Below are positions 47,029-57,497 of a stretch of 64,000 nucleotides of DNA, piece after piece. The notes beneath the pieces were generated by a model. That model searched no databases, was not told the DNA's origin, and saw only the letters and a list, made by a program, of their open reading frames with translations. Both the position numbers and the translations under genes were made by a program. Origin of the DNA: an uncultured beta proteobacterium (GTDB lineage: Bacteria > Pseudomonadota > Gammaproteobacteria > Burkholderiales > Burkholderiaceae). The stretch covers positions 1-64,000 of the forward strand of contig CAIKFU010000090.1 in assembly GCA_903826775.1 (NCBI GenBank), in the 5' to 3' direction. Position 1 is the stretch's first letter; the number at the start of each line of letters is the position of its first letter.

Positions 47029-47595
47029 TTATTTGGCCACTTTTGAATACCTGTGACAGGATACCAAATGGTCATTTACCATTCCCGAGGCTTGCATAAA
47101 TGCATAGCAGATTGTTGATCCAACAAACTTAAAACCCGCCTTAATAAGGGCCTTGCTCATGGCATCGGATTCAGGGGTTGTTGATGGAATCTCACTAATG
47201 GATTGGCGATGATTTTTAATGGGCTTTCCTTGAACAAACTGCCATAGGAAATTACTAAAGGATTGACCTTCTTTTTCCAGGACAAGGTAAGCATTAGCGT
47301 TATTTATTGTTGCGTTAATTTTGAGTCGATTTCGGATAATCCCAGGATTGCTTAATAGCTGAGCTATTTTTTTATCGTTATAGACTGCGATTTTTTCGGG
47401 ATTAAAATAATCAAAAGCTTGACGATAGTTTTCTCGTTTTTTTAGAACGGTTGACCAAGAAAGACCAGCTTGAGCCCCTTCTAAAATGAGCAGTTCAAAT
47501 AATGCTGAACCATCATGAAGCGGAATACCCCATTCAGTATCATGGTATTCACGGTAGAGGTCAAAACCTTCACACCAAGGGCAGCGTTTCATCAA
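47029..47595 (-). CDS. tag: DNA-3-methyladenine glycosylase I
   Basis: 'RCPWCEGFDLYREYHDTEWGIPLHDGSALFELLILEGAQAGLSWSTVLKKRENYRQAF', 'GFKFVGSTICYAFMQASGMVNDH'. Confidence 0.96.
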   Translation of the reverse strand: MMKRCPWCEGFDLYREYHDTEWGIPLHDGSALFELLILEGAQAGLSWSTVLKKRENYRQAFDYFNPEKIAVYNDKKIAQLLSNPGIIRNRLKINATINNANAYLVLEKEGQSFSNFLWQFVQGKPIKNHRQSISEIPSTTPESDAMSKALIKAGFKFVGSTICYAFMQASGMVNDHLVSCHRYSKVAK

Positions 47596-47886
47596 AATTC
47601 CTTATTTAATGTTAATTCTCAGTTGGATTAAATAAAAGAGGGTGTTGTTGTAATGCGAAGAGAAATAGAGCTTTTTTGGTTTCATTTTGAATTAATGTGT
47701 ATCAAAATAGCTAACTGCAAAAATTCCATTGCGTCTTCGGCCCATCATTATATGTATGAAGCGTTTCGTCATCGCCAATGCCTATCTGAACAAATCAATA
47801 AATTGGTTTAATATTTCGTTGCCTTAAATTGCCTTGAAAGGCAAAATTAAGTATTCCATAAAACCAACCCAATCGAAAGCATTTTA

Positions 47887-49158
47887 ATGACGCTGGATTA
47901 TGAAACCATTCATAAGACATTTAAGTTTATTAATATGTTTTGTTTCGGTTATCCATTTGTGATGGCATGGTATTGGATTACTGGATCCTTTTTGTATTTC
48001 CTCATTCGCGAACGGCATGAGCCGCCTGCGGGGATTCCCCCGGCGCTGCCTGCTTACCCATTTGTCTCCGTATTGCTCCCATGTTTTAACGAGTCGGAAC
48101 AACTTGAAGAGACAATGTCGGTTTTGATGCAATTGGATTACCCAAATTTCGAAGTAATTGCTATCAATGATGGCTCAAGCGATGATACTGCAACGATCCT
48201 AAATTCACTTTTAATGCGTTATCCCAAGTTGCGGGTTGCGCATTTGGTTGAGAATCAAGGAAAATCAACGGCGCTAAATACGGGTCTTTTTTTGTCAAAA
48301 GGCGAAATCCTTGTTTGTATTGATGGTGATGCATTATTGGATCCTCATGCTGCGACCTGGTTTGTACGGTATTTTCAAACCAATAAAAACATAGGCGCAT
48401 TGACCGGAAACCCGCGGATTCGCAATCGCAGCACTTTATTGGGGCGATTGCAAATTGGCGAATTTTCATCCATTGTTGGGATGATCAAGCGCACACAGAC
48501 CGTATATGGTTCTTTATTTACGGTATCCGGCGTCATTTGTGCATTTCGAAAGGCCGCGGTAATGGAGGCCGGTTTTTGGTCGCCAGGGGCTATGACAGAC
48601 GATGTCGATCTAACCTTACGCATTCAATCTGCTGGTTGGGATGTGGCATTTGAACCCAAGGCGTTGTGCTGGATCCTGATGCCTGAAAAGTTAAAAGGGT
48701 TGTGGCGCCAAAGATTGCGTTGGTCGGAGGGGGGATCGCAAGCGGTACTGAAGGTTACCAAAGAAATTGTTTCTAAGCGCGCATGGGGTTTGGTTCCGAT
48801 CCTCCTGAATTTTTATGTCAGCACGATTTGGGCATTTTGCATACTTGGATCCATAGCGTTTTGGTGCGCGATGAAGTCGCTTGGATTGGATGTTGATGAT
48901 AGCCTCAGTCCAATTCCTGATTGGTGGGGAACAATCCTATCCTGTACTTATTTATTTCAATCGATCATCGGCTTGATGTTGGATTCTCGATATGAAAAAG
49001 GAATTCTAAAATCATTTGCCTGGATCATTTGGTATCCATTACTGTATTGGTTAATGCAATCGACTACCGCTGCTTTGGGATTTCTGAGGGCCTTAAAACG
49101 CCCTGCTCAAGCGAAAGGTACCTGGATCAGTCCTGATCGGGGGATCAAAGATGACTAA
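47887..49158 (+). CDS. pgaC: Poly-beta-1,6-N-acetyl-D-glucosamine synthase PgaC (GT2)
   Basis: 'VSVLLPCFNESEQLEETMSVLMQLDYPNFEVIAINDGSSDDTA', 'MTDDVDLTLRIQSAGW', 'LWRQRLRWSEGG' (QxxRW). Confidence 0.93.
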   Translation: MTLDYETIHKTFKFINMFCFGYPFVMAWYWITGSFLYFLIRERHEPPAGIPPALPAYPFVSVLLPCFNESEQLEETMSVLMQLDYPNFEVIAINDGSSDDTATILNSLLMRYPKLRVAHLVENQGKSTALNTGLFLSKGEILVCIDGDALLDPHAATWFVRYFQTNKNIGALTGNPRIRNRSTLLGRLQIGEFSSIVGMIKRTQTVYGSLFTVSGVICAFRKAAVMEAGFWSPGAMTDDVDLTLRIQSAGWDVAFEPKALCWILMPEKLKGLWRQRLRWSEGGSQAVLKVTKEIVSKRAWGLVPILLNFYVSTIWAFCILGSIAFWCAMKSLGLDVDDSLSPIPDWWGTILSCTYLFQSIIGLMLDSRYEKGILKSFAWIIWYPLLYWLMQSTTAALGFLRALKRPAQAKGTWISPDRGIKDD

Positions 49159-49639
49159 GCAAGTGGTTAAGCCAATGAAGTGGCCCCCAATCATTTATAG
49201 GACATCCATTTCACCATGGGTGAAATTAAGGGATGCGGTAATGACGTTTTTGGCTTGGACTGTATTAATTTTGTTATTGCAAGGACTTTGGATTTTGATT
49301 CGAGATTTCTTTAGCGAGCCTATTTTTCATTTACTCCCGAATCAAGAACCCGATTGGTTGGGTATATGGATGCGCTTGCGCATTTTTGCCATACTCACCG
49401 GGATTGTTGTCACGTGGATCCTCGTTTTTAGCCTTTTTAGATACAGCTCAATTAAACGAATCAAGTCCGTTTATCACCACCCTACGTATACGGATTTGAA
49501 TCGGTTGACGGCTGAATTTGGACTGTCACCGATAGAGATACTGGAGTGGCAGGACTTAAGATGCGTAGACGTCTTCATTGATCCCAATGGCAGAATTGAG
49601 GAAGTCAAACCGATTAACGAGACAATTACCAACCAATAA
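49151..49639 (+). CDS. pgaD: PgaD-like c-di-GMP-responsive subunit of PNAG synthase
   Basis: Two-TM small protein between pgaC and pgaA, 'RDAVMTFLAWTVLILLLQGLW', 'IAGxW-like WILVFSLFRYSSIKR'; called mainly by position and size. Confidence 0.8.
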   Translation: MTKQVVKPMKWPPIIYRTSISPWVKLRDAVMTFLAWTVLILLLQGLWILIRDFFSEPIFHLLPNQEPDWLGIWMRLRIFAILTGIVVTWILVFSLFRYSSIKRIKSVYHHPTYTDLNRLTAEFGLSPIEILEWQDLRCVDVFIDPNGRIEEVKPINETITNQ

Positions 49640-52085
49640 ACGACTGAAGCCATTGTCCAAGTTACCCATTCTTCTCGGATCGTTTTTTTTCATATTTACC
49701 AATCCTGTGATTGTGAGCCTAGCAATTGCCGAATCCGTTCTGACAAACCCAAGTCAGATTTCGGAGGAGGAGTTTTATCAAAAAGCCTTGTTGCTGAATA
49801 AAGAAGGCAAAGGCAAGGAATCGATGCAAATACTACAAGGGCTTATGAAAGACCACCCCAAAATCGAGCGCTACAAATTCGATTATCTGGCGGTTGCAAG
49901 TGCTAGTGGATTTGATCAAGAAGTTTCAACTTATGTCGATGGCGAATTTGAAAAAAATGCCCCAAGCTATGTTCAAGACGCCTTGTTTAAATCCGCATTG
50001 GCTGTGAATGATGTAAATAGAATGGAATTGGTTGGGAATGCCATTATTTCCAGCAGGGGTTTGCAATTGAATGTTGGTAATAAATTGGTGTTTGCGGCAC
50101 TTCAGAGGGGTGATTCGGTTAAGGCTTTGGATTTGAGTCGAAAATTGATTGATAAGTTTCCAAATGAGCTTGCATCTTGGGACACGAGAGCTTATGTTTT
50201 GCGTGAATTGGGCCGACCAACAGAAGCCCTGTTGGTGTACGAGGGAATGGCCGATCGTTTTCCAGAAGATATAAATGCACGTAAAGCGATTGTCATAATT
50301 TTGTTGGGATTGGGAGCGGCCCATCAGGCCGATCGATTAGCTGCTCAATATCATGTCACCATTTCCGATAGCGAAAGAATTCGCATTATGAATGGCGAAG
50401 GGGTTTCGGATTTGCGTTGGGCAACCTTTGATCCAGATACTCCTTCCGAGCGCTATCTTCACGCAAACCGTTCTATAGGTGAGCTGGATAAAGCTTTGTC
50501 ATTTGCGTTATCCAATCGAGGGGCTGATGATGAGTTGAACCGGATCAGGGCGGACTTGATTGTCGCCTACCAAGAGAGAAGGCTATGGAGTCAATCAATT
50601 GAACAATACGAGTTCATGTTGAGTAGCGGCGCCACTGTTCCTAGTTATGCCAAGTTATCCGCGGCATTTAGTTATGGGGCGATGCGCAAATATGTCGTGG
50701 CGGAAAATATTTTGCATGAACTGGCTATGGAAAATCCGGACTCCTTTGAGATTTCTATGGGTTGGTTTTATTCCTTGGTGGATATGGATCACTTTGGCAA
50801 GGCGCAAGGGGTGATTGATGATTTGATTGCTCGGTACAGTAAAGCGGATAGGCAGATGGGGTCAAAGGCTGCTGCCTATACCGATGCGCTGATTGCGCGT
50901 GCCATGCTCGAAGCCTATCAGGACAGGTTGGATCTTGCCGCGGCTAGATTGAATGACATTTTGGTCCTTGCTCCGGCATCCGATTCGGCGCTGGCTTCGT
51001 TGGCAGCCGTTGAATTATGGCGTGGATTGCCGCGTAGCTCCCAGGAGTATTCCCAGATCGTGTTAGGTGAGTATCCGGGTAATGTGAATTCCAAAATCGC
51101 TTATGCCAATGCCCGTATGGATCAAGGGGATATTGCGTCATTTAAATCAACGTTGCATTCCTTGGATAAGGATTACTCCGATATTAAGTCTGTGATTGAT
51201 GCAAAAAAACGGGAAACCTTGTTTGATAAGCCGTATGTTGTTGGTAATATTGTTCTGGGTAATGGATACGACAATACAGCCAATAATAATGATTGGACTG
51301 CTGATATTCGTGGGTATAGCGCTCCTTTTGCAGATGACCAATTAAGGGGGTTCGCGAGGTATCGAGGACTGGGGAGTGCCCCCACAATAAACACCAATCA
51401 GAATGGGGTCGGCGCAGGATTGCAGGCCACCGGAATTAATAAGAGCGGTGAAATTGAAGTGGGTGATAAGGCGTATGCACGAGCTGAAGGAAAGTACGAA
51501 TTTTCCGATTACTTTTCCGCCAAAGCTTCGTTCGAAAAAAATGTTTTTTATTTACCTCCAAAAGCCGTAATTGCCGGAGTTACCGGCAATATGTCTAATG
51601 TCGTTTTCAACTGGCATCAGGATGAGGGCCTCAATGCCTTTGCTGGATACAGGTATTTTAATTTAACAGGGAATGAGAAGTCTGAAGCCTATGCTATGGT
51701 GACTAAAAGGCTCCTGACTTCGTATGACAAACGACTTAGCGTATCAGGGTGGGTGCAAAATCAAAAAAATACTAATCCGAATGTAGCCTACTTTGCACCA
51801 GCAAATCAACTTGAAGGCTCTGCAACATTAACGTATGAATTTTTGCACGGCAGGGATTTAGAGACTAAAAAGTATTCCCTTTGGCATAAAGTTTGGGTAA
51901 CCTATGGCGTTGTTTCGCAATACAGCTATTCGACTCTCCCCATGTTTGCTTACGGGTATGGCCAGGAAATTTCCCTAGGTGATCCTTATTCGTTCAGATG
52001 GGGAGTTGGCAGAACCACGTTTCCTTTTGATGGCGTGCTTTCATCCTATTACACCGGCTATATCGGATTTACGGGGCATTTTTAA
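49578..52085 (+). CDS. pgaA: PgaA-like PNAG export porin (TPR + beta-barrel); true start may be somewhat downstream
   Basis: TPR-rich N-terminal half, C-terminal beta-barrel ending 'YYTGYIGFTGHF'; between pgaD and pgaB. Confidence 0.87.
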   Translation: MIPMAELRKSNRLTRQLPTNKRLKPLSKLPILLGSFFFIFTNPVIVSLAIAESVLTNPSQISEEEFYQKALLLNKEGKGKESMQILQGLMKDHPKIERYKFDYLAVASASGFDQEVSTYVDGEFEKNAPSYVQDALFKSALAVNDVNRMELVGNAIISSRGLQLNVGNKLVFAALQRGDSVKALDLSRKLIDKFPNELASWDTRAYVLRELGRPTEALLVYEGMADRFPEDINARKAIVIILLGLGAAHQADRLAAQYHVTISDSERIRIMNGEGVSDLRWATFDPDTPSERYLHANRSIGELDKALSFALSNRGADDELNRIRADLIVAYQERRLWSQSIEQYEFMLSSGATVPSYAKLSAAFSYGAMRKYVVAENILHELAMENPDSFEISMGWFYSLVDMDHFGKAQGVIDDLIARYSKADRQMGSKAAAYTDALIARAMLEAYQDRLDLAAARLNDILVLAPASDSALASLAAVELWRGLPRSSQEYSQIVLGEYPGNVNSKIAYANARMDQGDIASFKSTLHSLDKDYSDIKSVIDAKKRETLFDKPYVVGNIVLGNGYDNTANNNDWTADIRGYSAPFADDQLRGFARYRGLGSAPTINTNQNGVGAGLQATGINKSGEIEVGDKAYARAEGKYEFSDYFSAKASFEKNVFYLPPKAVIAGVTGNMSNVVFNWHQDEGLNAFAGYRYFNLTGNEKSEAYAMVTKRLLTSYDKRLSVSGWVQNQKNTNPNVAYFAPANQLEGSATLTYEFLHGRDLETKKYSLWHKVWVTYGVVSQYSYSTLPMFAYGYGQEISLGDPYSFRWGVGRTTFPFDGVLSSYYTGYIGFTGHF

Positions 52086-52088
52086 TTT

Positions 52089-54008
52089 ATGAAAAGATAC
52101 TTGTTCCTGTTCTTGATTTTGGCGATTATCAGCTTGAAAGCGAATGCCGATAGCACATTACATGTGTTGTGCTATCACGATATTGTGGAAAACATTAATG
52201 GAGAATCCTATCCTGATGATCGGACTGTCAGGCAACTGGTCTCGGACTTTGGTTGGTTAAAAGAAAGTGGCTATACAGTCATCTCGGCACAAGATTTACT
52301 GGATGCGCACGCGGGGAAAAAAGTTCTACCTGAAAAATCGGCAATGCTTACTTTTGATGACGGCTATAGGAGTTTTTATACGCATGTATTCCCACTTCTA
52401 AAGGCATTTAACTATCCTGCAACCTTGGGGGTAGTTGGTTCCTGGTTAGAAACTGCTGATTCCGGAATGGTTTTCTACGGCGGTAAACAAGTGCCACGTT
52501 CGCATTTTGTATCCCTTAAGCAGTTAAAGGAAATGCACGATAGTGGATTGGTTGAAATCGCTTCACATAGTTATGACTTGCATCACGGTGTATTGGGGAA
52601 TCCACAGGGCAATGAAATGCCAGCCGCGACGACAAGATCATATGACCGCATTAATAATGAATACGAAGATGATGTGACATACGAAGCCAGAATATCTAAC
52701 GATTTGAAGCGCAATAGTAAATTCATTGAACTTGCGGTTGGCCAGAGGCCTCGTGTAATGGTTTGGCCATATGGTCGTTACAACGGGCTGGCACAAGAAA
52801 TTGCGAAAAAAGCCGGCATGGAAATCAATTTGTCTTTGAGTGACGAGAGCAATAGCCTGGATGCCAAGTCGTTGACCTTATCACGAGATTACATGGTAAG
52901 TAAACCCTATCTTTCAAATGTCGCATCCGATTTTCAGGAGCCAAAACCCAGAGTGATACGCGTGATGCATGTGGATTTGGATTACATTTATAGTGCAGAT
53001 CCGACAGAGCAGGAAAAGAATTTAAGTTTATTGCTTGAGCGCATCAAGGAAGCGGGCGTTAATACAGTGTTTCTACAGGCATTTGCGGATGATGATGCTT
53101 CGGGAGTAGCTAAAAGCCTATATTTTCCTAATAGTGAATTGCCTATGAAGGCAGATTTATTTGGTCGGGTTAGTTGGCAAATTTCAACCCGAACTGGCGC
53201 TAGAGTTTTTGCATGGCTCCCTTTAACCGCTTTTATTCCCCAAGATGATCGGTATAAGGGATTGAATTTTGTGCAGTCATACAACGGAATTTCCGGAGTG
53301 GGATATCAGCGCTTAAGTTCGTTTTCATTCGAGTCAAGAAAATATATTCAGAAAATCTACGAAGACTTGGGGAAATACACCTATTTCTCCGGACTTATCA
53401 TTCACGATGATGCGACACTTTCGGATTTTGAGGATTCCGGGCCAGATGCCATGCAGTATTATTCCTCGCACTTGGGTTTACCAAAAGATGTTGGGTCAAT
53501 TCGATCGGATCCTCAGTTGATGCACCGTTGGACAAAATTTAAAACAGAGCATCTTTCTCTTTTTGCGCGGGAGTTAAGGGAGGCGACCCAAAATTACCGC
53601 AAACCAATTGATTTGGCGCGTAATTATTATGCCGAGCCGATTCTCAATCCCGTCGCAGAGGAATGGTTTTCACAATCATTAGAAGATGGCTTAAAGCATT
53701 TTGATTGGGTTGCTGTCATGGCGATGCCTTATATGGAAAAAGCCAAAAATCCGAAGAAGTGGCTGGAGCTATTGGTTCAAAAAGTTCAATCTATTCCTGG
53801 GGCTGATAAAAAAGTAATCTTTGAACTGCAGGCAAAGGATTGGAATAAGGGCACTTATATTTCCAATCATGAAATGAATTCCTGGATGAAAATGCTGCGG
53901 GTGAAGGGGGCTTTGAACTTTGGTTACTACCCCGATGACCCGTTCTCCAATCATCCAGATATTCAGGTTATTAAGAAAGAACTCTCTAGAAAGGATTACG
54001 TTGAGTGA
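52089..54008 (+). CDS. pgaB: PNAG N-deacetylase PgaB (NodB-like + C-terminal glycosyl-hydrolase-like domain)
   Basis: 'LHVLCYHDIVENINGESYPDDRTVRQLVSDFGWLKESGYTVISAQDLLDAHAGKKVLPEKSAMLTFDDGYRSFYTHVFPLLKAF', 'VMHVDLDYIYSADPTEQEKNLSLLLERIKEAGVNTVFLQAFADDD'. Confidence 0.95.
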   Translation: MKRYLFLFLILAIISLKANADSTLHVLCYHDIVENINGESYPDDRTVRQLVSDFGWLKESGYTVISAQDLLDAHAGKKVLPEKSAMLTFDDGYRSFYTHVFPLLKAFNYPATLGVVGSWLETADSGMVFYGGKQVPRSHFVSLKQLKEMHDSGLVEIASHSYDLHHGVLGNPQGNEMPAATTRSYDRINNEYEDDVTYEARISNDLKRNSKFIELAVGQRPRVMVWPYGRYNGLAQEIAKKAGMEINLSLSDESNSLDAKSLTLSRDYMVSKPYLSNVASDFQEPKPRVIRVMHVDLDYIYSADPTEQEKNLSLLLERIKEAGVNTVFLQAFADDDASGVAKSLYFPNSELPMKADLFGRVSWQISTRTGARVFAWLPLTAFIPQDDRYKGLNFVQSYNGISGVGYQRLSSFSFESRKYIQKIYEDLGKYTYFSGLIIHDDATLSDFEDSGPDAMQYYSSHLGLPKDVGSIRSDPQLMHRWTKFKTEHLSLFARELREATQNYRKPIDLARNYYAEPILNPVAEEWFSQSLEDGLKHFDWVAVMAMPYMEKAKNPKKWLELLVQKVQSIPGADKKVIFELQAKDWNKGTYISNHEMNSWMKMLRVKGALNFGYYPDDPFSNHPDIQVIKKELSRKDYVE

Positions 54009-54111
54009 GTAAAAATACTCTGCCGTTAAATATTTTGCAACCATTCCTCAAGAAGATCTGCATATTCTCAATGTGGATTTAAGTCAATAGAAGATATTTA
54101 TATATCCCGCA

Positions 54112-54393
54112 TCAATGGCGATTTCTCTCATGATTTTCAGGGTGAGCGCCTCCCCAATTTCCCCCGCTATGATTCCAGCCGCCTCCATTCCAATGTTCGC
54201 CCCCACTACTGTAGTGGGCCGTTTGATAAGGTCTCGCTGGGGCGTAGCTATTGTAGGCCCCATAACTACTGTATTGATAAGCGTAGGGTGTAGGCGTGTA
54301 CAGCCCACCCATCGGATAATCCCCGACAACGGCACACCCAGTGAGGATTGCACCAGCCAAAGCGCCTGCCAATATTGTTGAAAGAGCATTCAT
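54112..54393 (-). CDS. Small Tyr/Gly/His-rich lipoprotein
   Basis: 'MNALSTILAGALAGAILTGCAVVGDYPMGG...HYSSGGEHWNGGGWNHSGGNWGGAHPENHERNRH'. Confidence 0.65.
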   Translation of the reverse strand: MNALSTILAGALAGAILTGCAVVGDYPMGGLYTPTPYAYQYSSYGAYNSYAPARPYQTAHYSSGGEHWNGGGWNHSGGNWGGAHPENHERNRH

Positions 54394-54537
54394 ATATCCC
54401 TCCTAAAACTGCGTCAAATCGAATTTAAATTTAATCCATCACACTTACTTCCTTAACGCGCCCCTATTAGACAAAGATGACGGAGAGTAGACGATGAGTG
54501 TGTATTTGTCGCTAATTACAATGAAGGGGGTATGTTT

Positions 54538-54799
54538 ATGTCAAATGAGAAAGTAGATCGCCTTAAAACGATCGTGGAAAGTACCTGGACTCGAACGATT
54601 GACGACAGGTTGAGTATCTCCGTCAAAGTGCAACACAGGATTCGGGCGGAAGATAAGCAGTCTATATGAAAAGGGTCAACATATCGACGTGGATCAGCCC
54701 GAATTATTTTTAAGCTCAGGGGTAAATTTGAAAGATACTGAAAAGTATTTAAGCTCAGATCAAATAGACGAGGCAAATATAGAGGAATATCTAATTTAA
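54538..54799 (+). pseudogene. Frame-split small ORF (about 87 aa if joined by +1 shift near 54664-54668)
   Basis: ATG 54538 with 'aagggggt' RBS; MSNEKVDRLKTIVESTWTRTIDDRLSISVKVQHRIRAEDKQSI then TGA (54667-54669). The +1 frame continues EKGQHIDVDQPELFLSSGVNLKDTEKYLSSDQIDEANIEEYLI to TAA at 54797-54799. Confidence 0.55.
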
Positions 54800-54819
54800 G
54801 TTTCGACTGAATTGGGTTT

Positions 54820-55203
54820 CTATTTTTTATGTAGGTACGGTGATTTTCCGAACCGGTTATCCTCTTGATTCCCTTTAAAAAACATCAATATAAAAATAAT
54901 AATATGCCCGATGGCTGGAATCAAGTTTAATAATAACCACCACCAGCCAGAATACCCAATGTCATGAAACCTGCGAATGGTTAGTGAGAAAAATGGCACT
55001 GCAAAAAATGCTGCGTATAGAAAGTAAGGGGCATAGGGTGCAAAAGGTGATTTGCCTAGATGAAAATCATAGAATGTATAGATCAACGCAGCGGTGGCCA
55101 AGATAGTAAACAGAACAAAATGCCAATACTCGGTCCGAGATGCCCTACCACCAACATCACCCCATTGGCCATAGCACCTTTCAAGCGATTCTAAAAACGA
55201 CAT
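54820..55203 (-). CDS. DUF805 family membrane protein
   Basis: 'GGRASRTEYWHFVLFTIL', 'LTIRRFHDIGYSGWWWLLLNLIPAIGHIIIF'. Confidence 0.92.
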   Translation of the reverse strand: MSFLESLERCYGQWGDVGGRASRTEYWHFVLFTILATAALIYTFYDFHLGKSPFAPYAPYFLYAAFFAVPFFSLTIRRFHDIGYSGWWWLLLNLIPAIGHIIIFILMFFKGNQEDNRFGKSPYLHKK

Positions 55204-55309
55204 AAGTTATTTAAATTTCTTAATGGTTCGGTTTAAGTCAAATTCTTTAGGTGATAACTTTACCAAATTAAAATTGCTCTAAGTGGCCTATTTTTTTGTG
55301 GTATAGCAA

Positions 55310-55813
55310 TTAAGAATTTATTTTAGCGGGCCTGCATTTGAGCATGAGCACCCCTTTAATTGATACAACCGAAACACCCTTTTGATTTTCGCCTGTCCAC
55401 AAAAACACAATGGAGCCTCGATTGGGCTTGCTTACCGAAAGTCGAGATTCTAAGATTGTTACAGCGCCTTGGATTGTGTCTTTTGGGTATACCGGAGCAA
55501 GCCACTTAATTTCGCTTAATCCGGGGGACCCTAAGGCGGCCGTGTTAAGTAAATAATTATCGCAATTTAAACGCATGATGACCGAGCATGTATGCCAACC
55601 GCTGGCAATGATTCCGTTGTATGGGGAGAGCAGAGCCTGCTCTTCATTTACATGGAATGATTGTGGATCATATTGTGTTGCAAATTCGAGAATTTCATTT
55701 TTAGTGAAGGTGTGGGTGCCAATAATCCAATTTTTACCAACCGGGAAGTCTTCAAAAAAGTAAATGGGGTTTGGTGGATCTGGTTTATGGGATGAGTTCA
55801 TAGTAAAAACCAT
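55310..55813 (-). CDS. MaoC-like hot-dog dehydratase
   Basis: 'FEDFPVGKNWIIGTHTFTKNEILEFATQYDPQSFHVNEEQALLSPYNGIIASGWHTCSVIMRL'. Confidence 0.92.
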   Translation of the reverse strand: MVFTMNSSHKPDPPNPIYFFEDFPVGKNWIIGTHTFTKNEILEFATQYDPQSFHVNEEQALLSPYNGIIASGWHTCSVIMRLNCDNYLLNTAALGSPGLSEIKWLAPVYPKDTIQGAVTILESRLSVSKPNRGSIVFLWTGENQKGVSVVSIKGVLMLKCRPAKINS

Positions 55814-55898
55814 GGTGTGTAAGTCGATTGTAAATAAACTTGGTTAACGCTAGTTTAGTGAGAATTGATGGTAATCCACATATAAAGAAGACGAATGA

Positions 55899-57365
55899 TT
55901 ATTTTGCGCAGGGGAGCTTACCCTGTTTGATGGCTTTGGTAAAAGTTTCAAAATCGATTGCATTTTGTTGGGCATAGGCAAAAGAAAAATCCACTAGAGC
56001 GTCATCAATTTGATTGGATTTCCCCAGATACCCAGACAGTATTGATGGGTTTCCGGAACGGGCATGACCTAAGGCTAAGGCCCAGCCAAAAAGGTAGGCA
56101 AAAGCAGGCAACTCTTTTTTCCCGCAATCGTCTGAGCCAATGGAAATACCACCTTTCATATCCCGCAGTTGGCGAATGTAATAGTCGATATTTTTTGCTT
56201 GTCCGTATCCAAGGAGAATATCGGGAGCGCCTTGAAGCATCCGCTGTCCTGCAACCACCCGACGGCCTTGGTGGTTAAATGCAGGATCACCGAAATAGGG
56301 AGCAAGAACGGATTTTTGAGCCTCTTTGTACTGTAGAAAAAGGGGGTCTTGATTATTTAATCCTTGCATATAAAGAACCCAGCAACTAGTCCCAACACTT
56401 CCAACGCCGACAATTTTCCTAGCAAAATCCTGTATTACGTAGCGCTTGAGTAGTTGTCGACGATCTGATAGTAGCGAATCAGCATAAGTGAGAATCGCTT
56501 CATCTAGTAATGGTTCAATCGGGATTCCAAGGTGGTCGACATTCGAGTGGGTGATGAGGGGGGGTTCATCGATGATGCGCCTTCTGCCGTTTGTATTTTT
56601 TGTGAATTTATGTAGAAAGCTTTGATTTGTGCTGTTTTGAGCTAGATCTATTTGTTTCTGCAAAAAATTCTGGGCTGATTTTCCGTAGCGTTGTGCGCTC
56701 ATACGCAATTGCGCATCGTCCAAGTATTGATTGGCTAGAACGATATACGGCAGTTTTGCATAGTTGGCCATATTTTCGCGGTACGAGAACACAATGGTTC
56801 TAACAATGTCCTCGCTGTATGTTTTGTTTGTTCCTAATGATTCGCATGCAATGACTGCGCTAGCAACCAGTCGTTTTAAATCCCACTCCCAACTGCCCGG
56901 CAAGGTTTCGTCAAAATCATTTATGCCAAAAGCCAAATGGTGTTCGGTAGTGGCAAAAAAACCAAAATTGGCCACATGCATATCGCCACACAACTGGACA
57001 TGCAGGTTGGTATATGGCGTCTTCGCTAGGTCTGCCGCCATGATGGCAGCGCCTCCTCGAAAAAAAGCAAATGGCGAGGCGCTCATGCGTTGATGACGCA
57101 ATGGGATGAGTGTTGGTATACGAGTTTTTGCCTGTTCGGCAAGGATCCGAATCGGATCTTGACGAGGTCGAGTAACTTTCCAAAAAGATTGATCCGTCAG
57201 ACTAACTGATTGACGCAGCAATTTCCCCCTTTCCTTATTCTCCTTTTCAGTCATATTGATGTTCAGGTAGGAGCGTTGATGCGGTGTTGGGGTGTGCTCG
57301 ATTGGAATGGTAATTTTTTTTATAGGAGTCATAATGTGGCGTTTTTCAGATCGAAATATAGGCAT
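55899..57365 (-). CDS. DUF2252 family protein
   Basis: 'IPTLIPLRHQRMSASPFAFFRGGAAIMAADLAKTPYTNLHVQLCGDMHVANFGFFATTEHHLAFGINDFDETLPGSWEWDLKRLVAS'. Confidence 0.93.
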   Translation of the reverse strand: MPIFRSEKRHIMTPIKKITIPIEHTPTPHQRSYLNINMTEKENKERGKLLRQSVSLTDQSFWKVTRPRQDPIRILAEQAKTRIPTLIPLRHQRMSASPFAFFRGGAAIMAADLAKTPYTNLHVQLCGDMHVANFGFFATTEHHLAFGINDFDETLPGSWEWDLKRLVASAVIACESLGTNKTYSEDIVRTIVFSYRENMANYAKLPYIVLANQYLDDAQLRMSAQRYGKSAQNFLQKQIDLAQNSTNQSFLHKFTKNTNGRRRIIDEPPLITHSNVDHLGIPIEPLLDEAILTYADSLLSDRRQLLKRYVIQDFARKIVGVGSVGTSCWVLYMQGLNNQDPLFLQYKEAQKSVLAPYFGDPAFNHQGRRVVAGQRMLQGAPDILLGYGQAKNIDYYIRQLRDMKGGISIGSDDCGKKELPAFAYLFGWALALGHARSGNPSILSGYLGKSNQIDDALVDFSFAYAQQNAIDFETFTKAIKQGKLPCAK

Positions 57366-57497
57366 CCGATTTGACTATTGGAGAATCAGGAGGAGTTGTT
57401 TTTTCGGATGCCACTACGTTAGCGCAGGATCCGAGAAAAATCAGTTTAAGAACGGTCCTTAATAACCGTTAGGGAGATCTTCTAAAGGAAATCTAGT

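Noticed and set aside
54560-54610. tRNA T-arm-like string 'tacctggactcgaacg' (reverse complement resembles GTTCGAGTCC)
   Set aside because: Flanking sequence does not form a T-stem, acceptor stem or cloverleaf; it lies inside the frame-split ORF.
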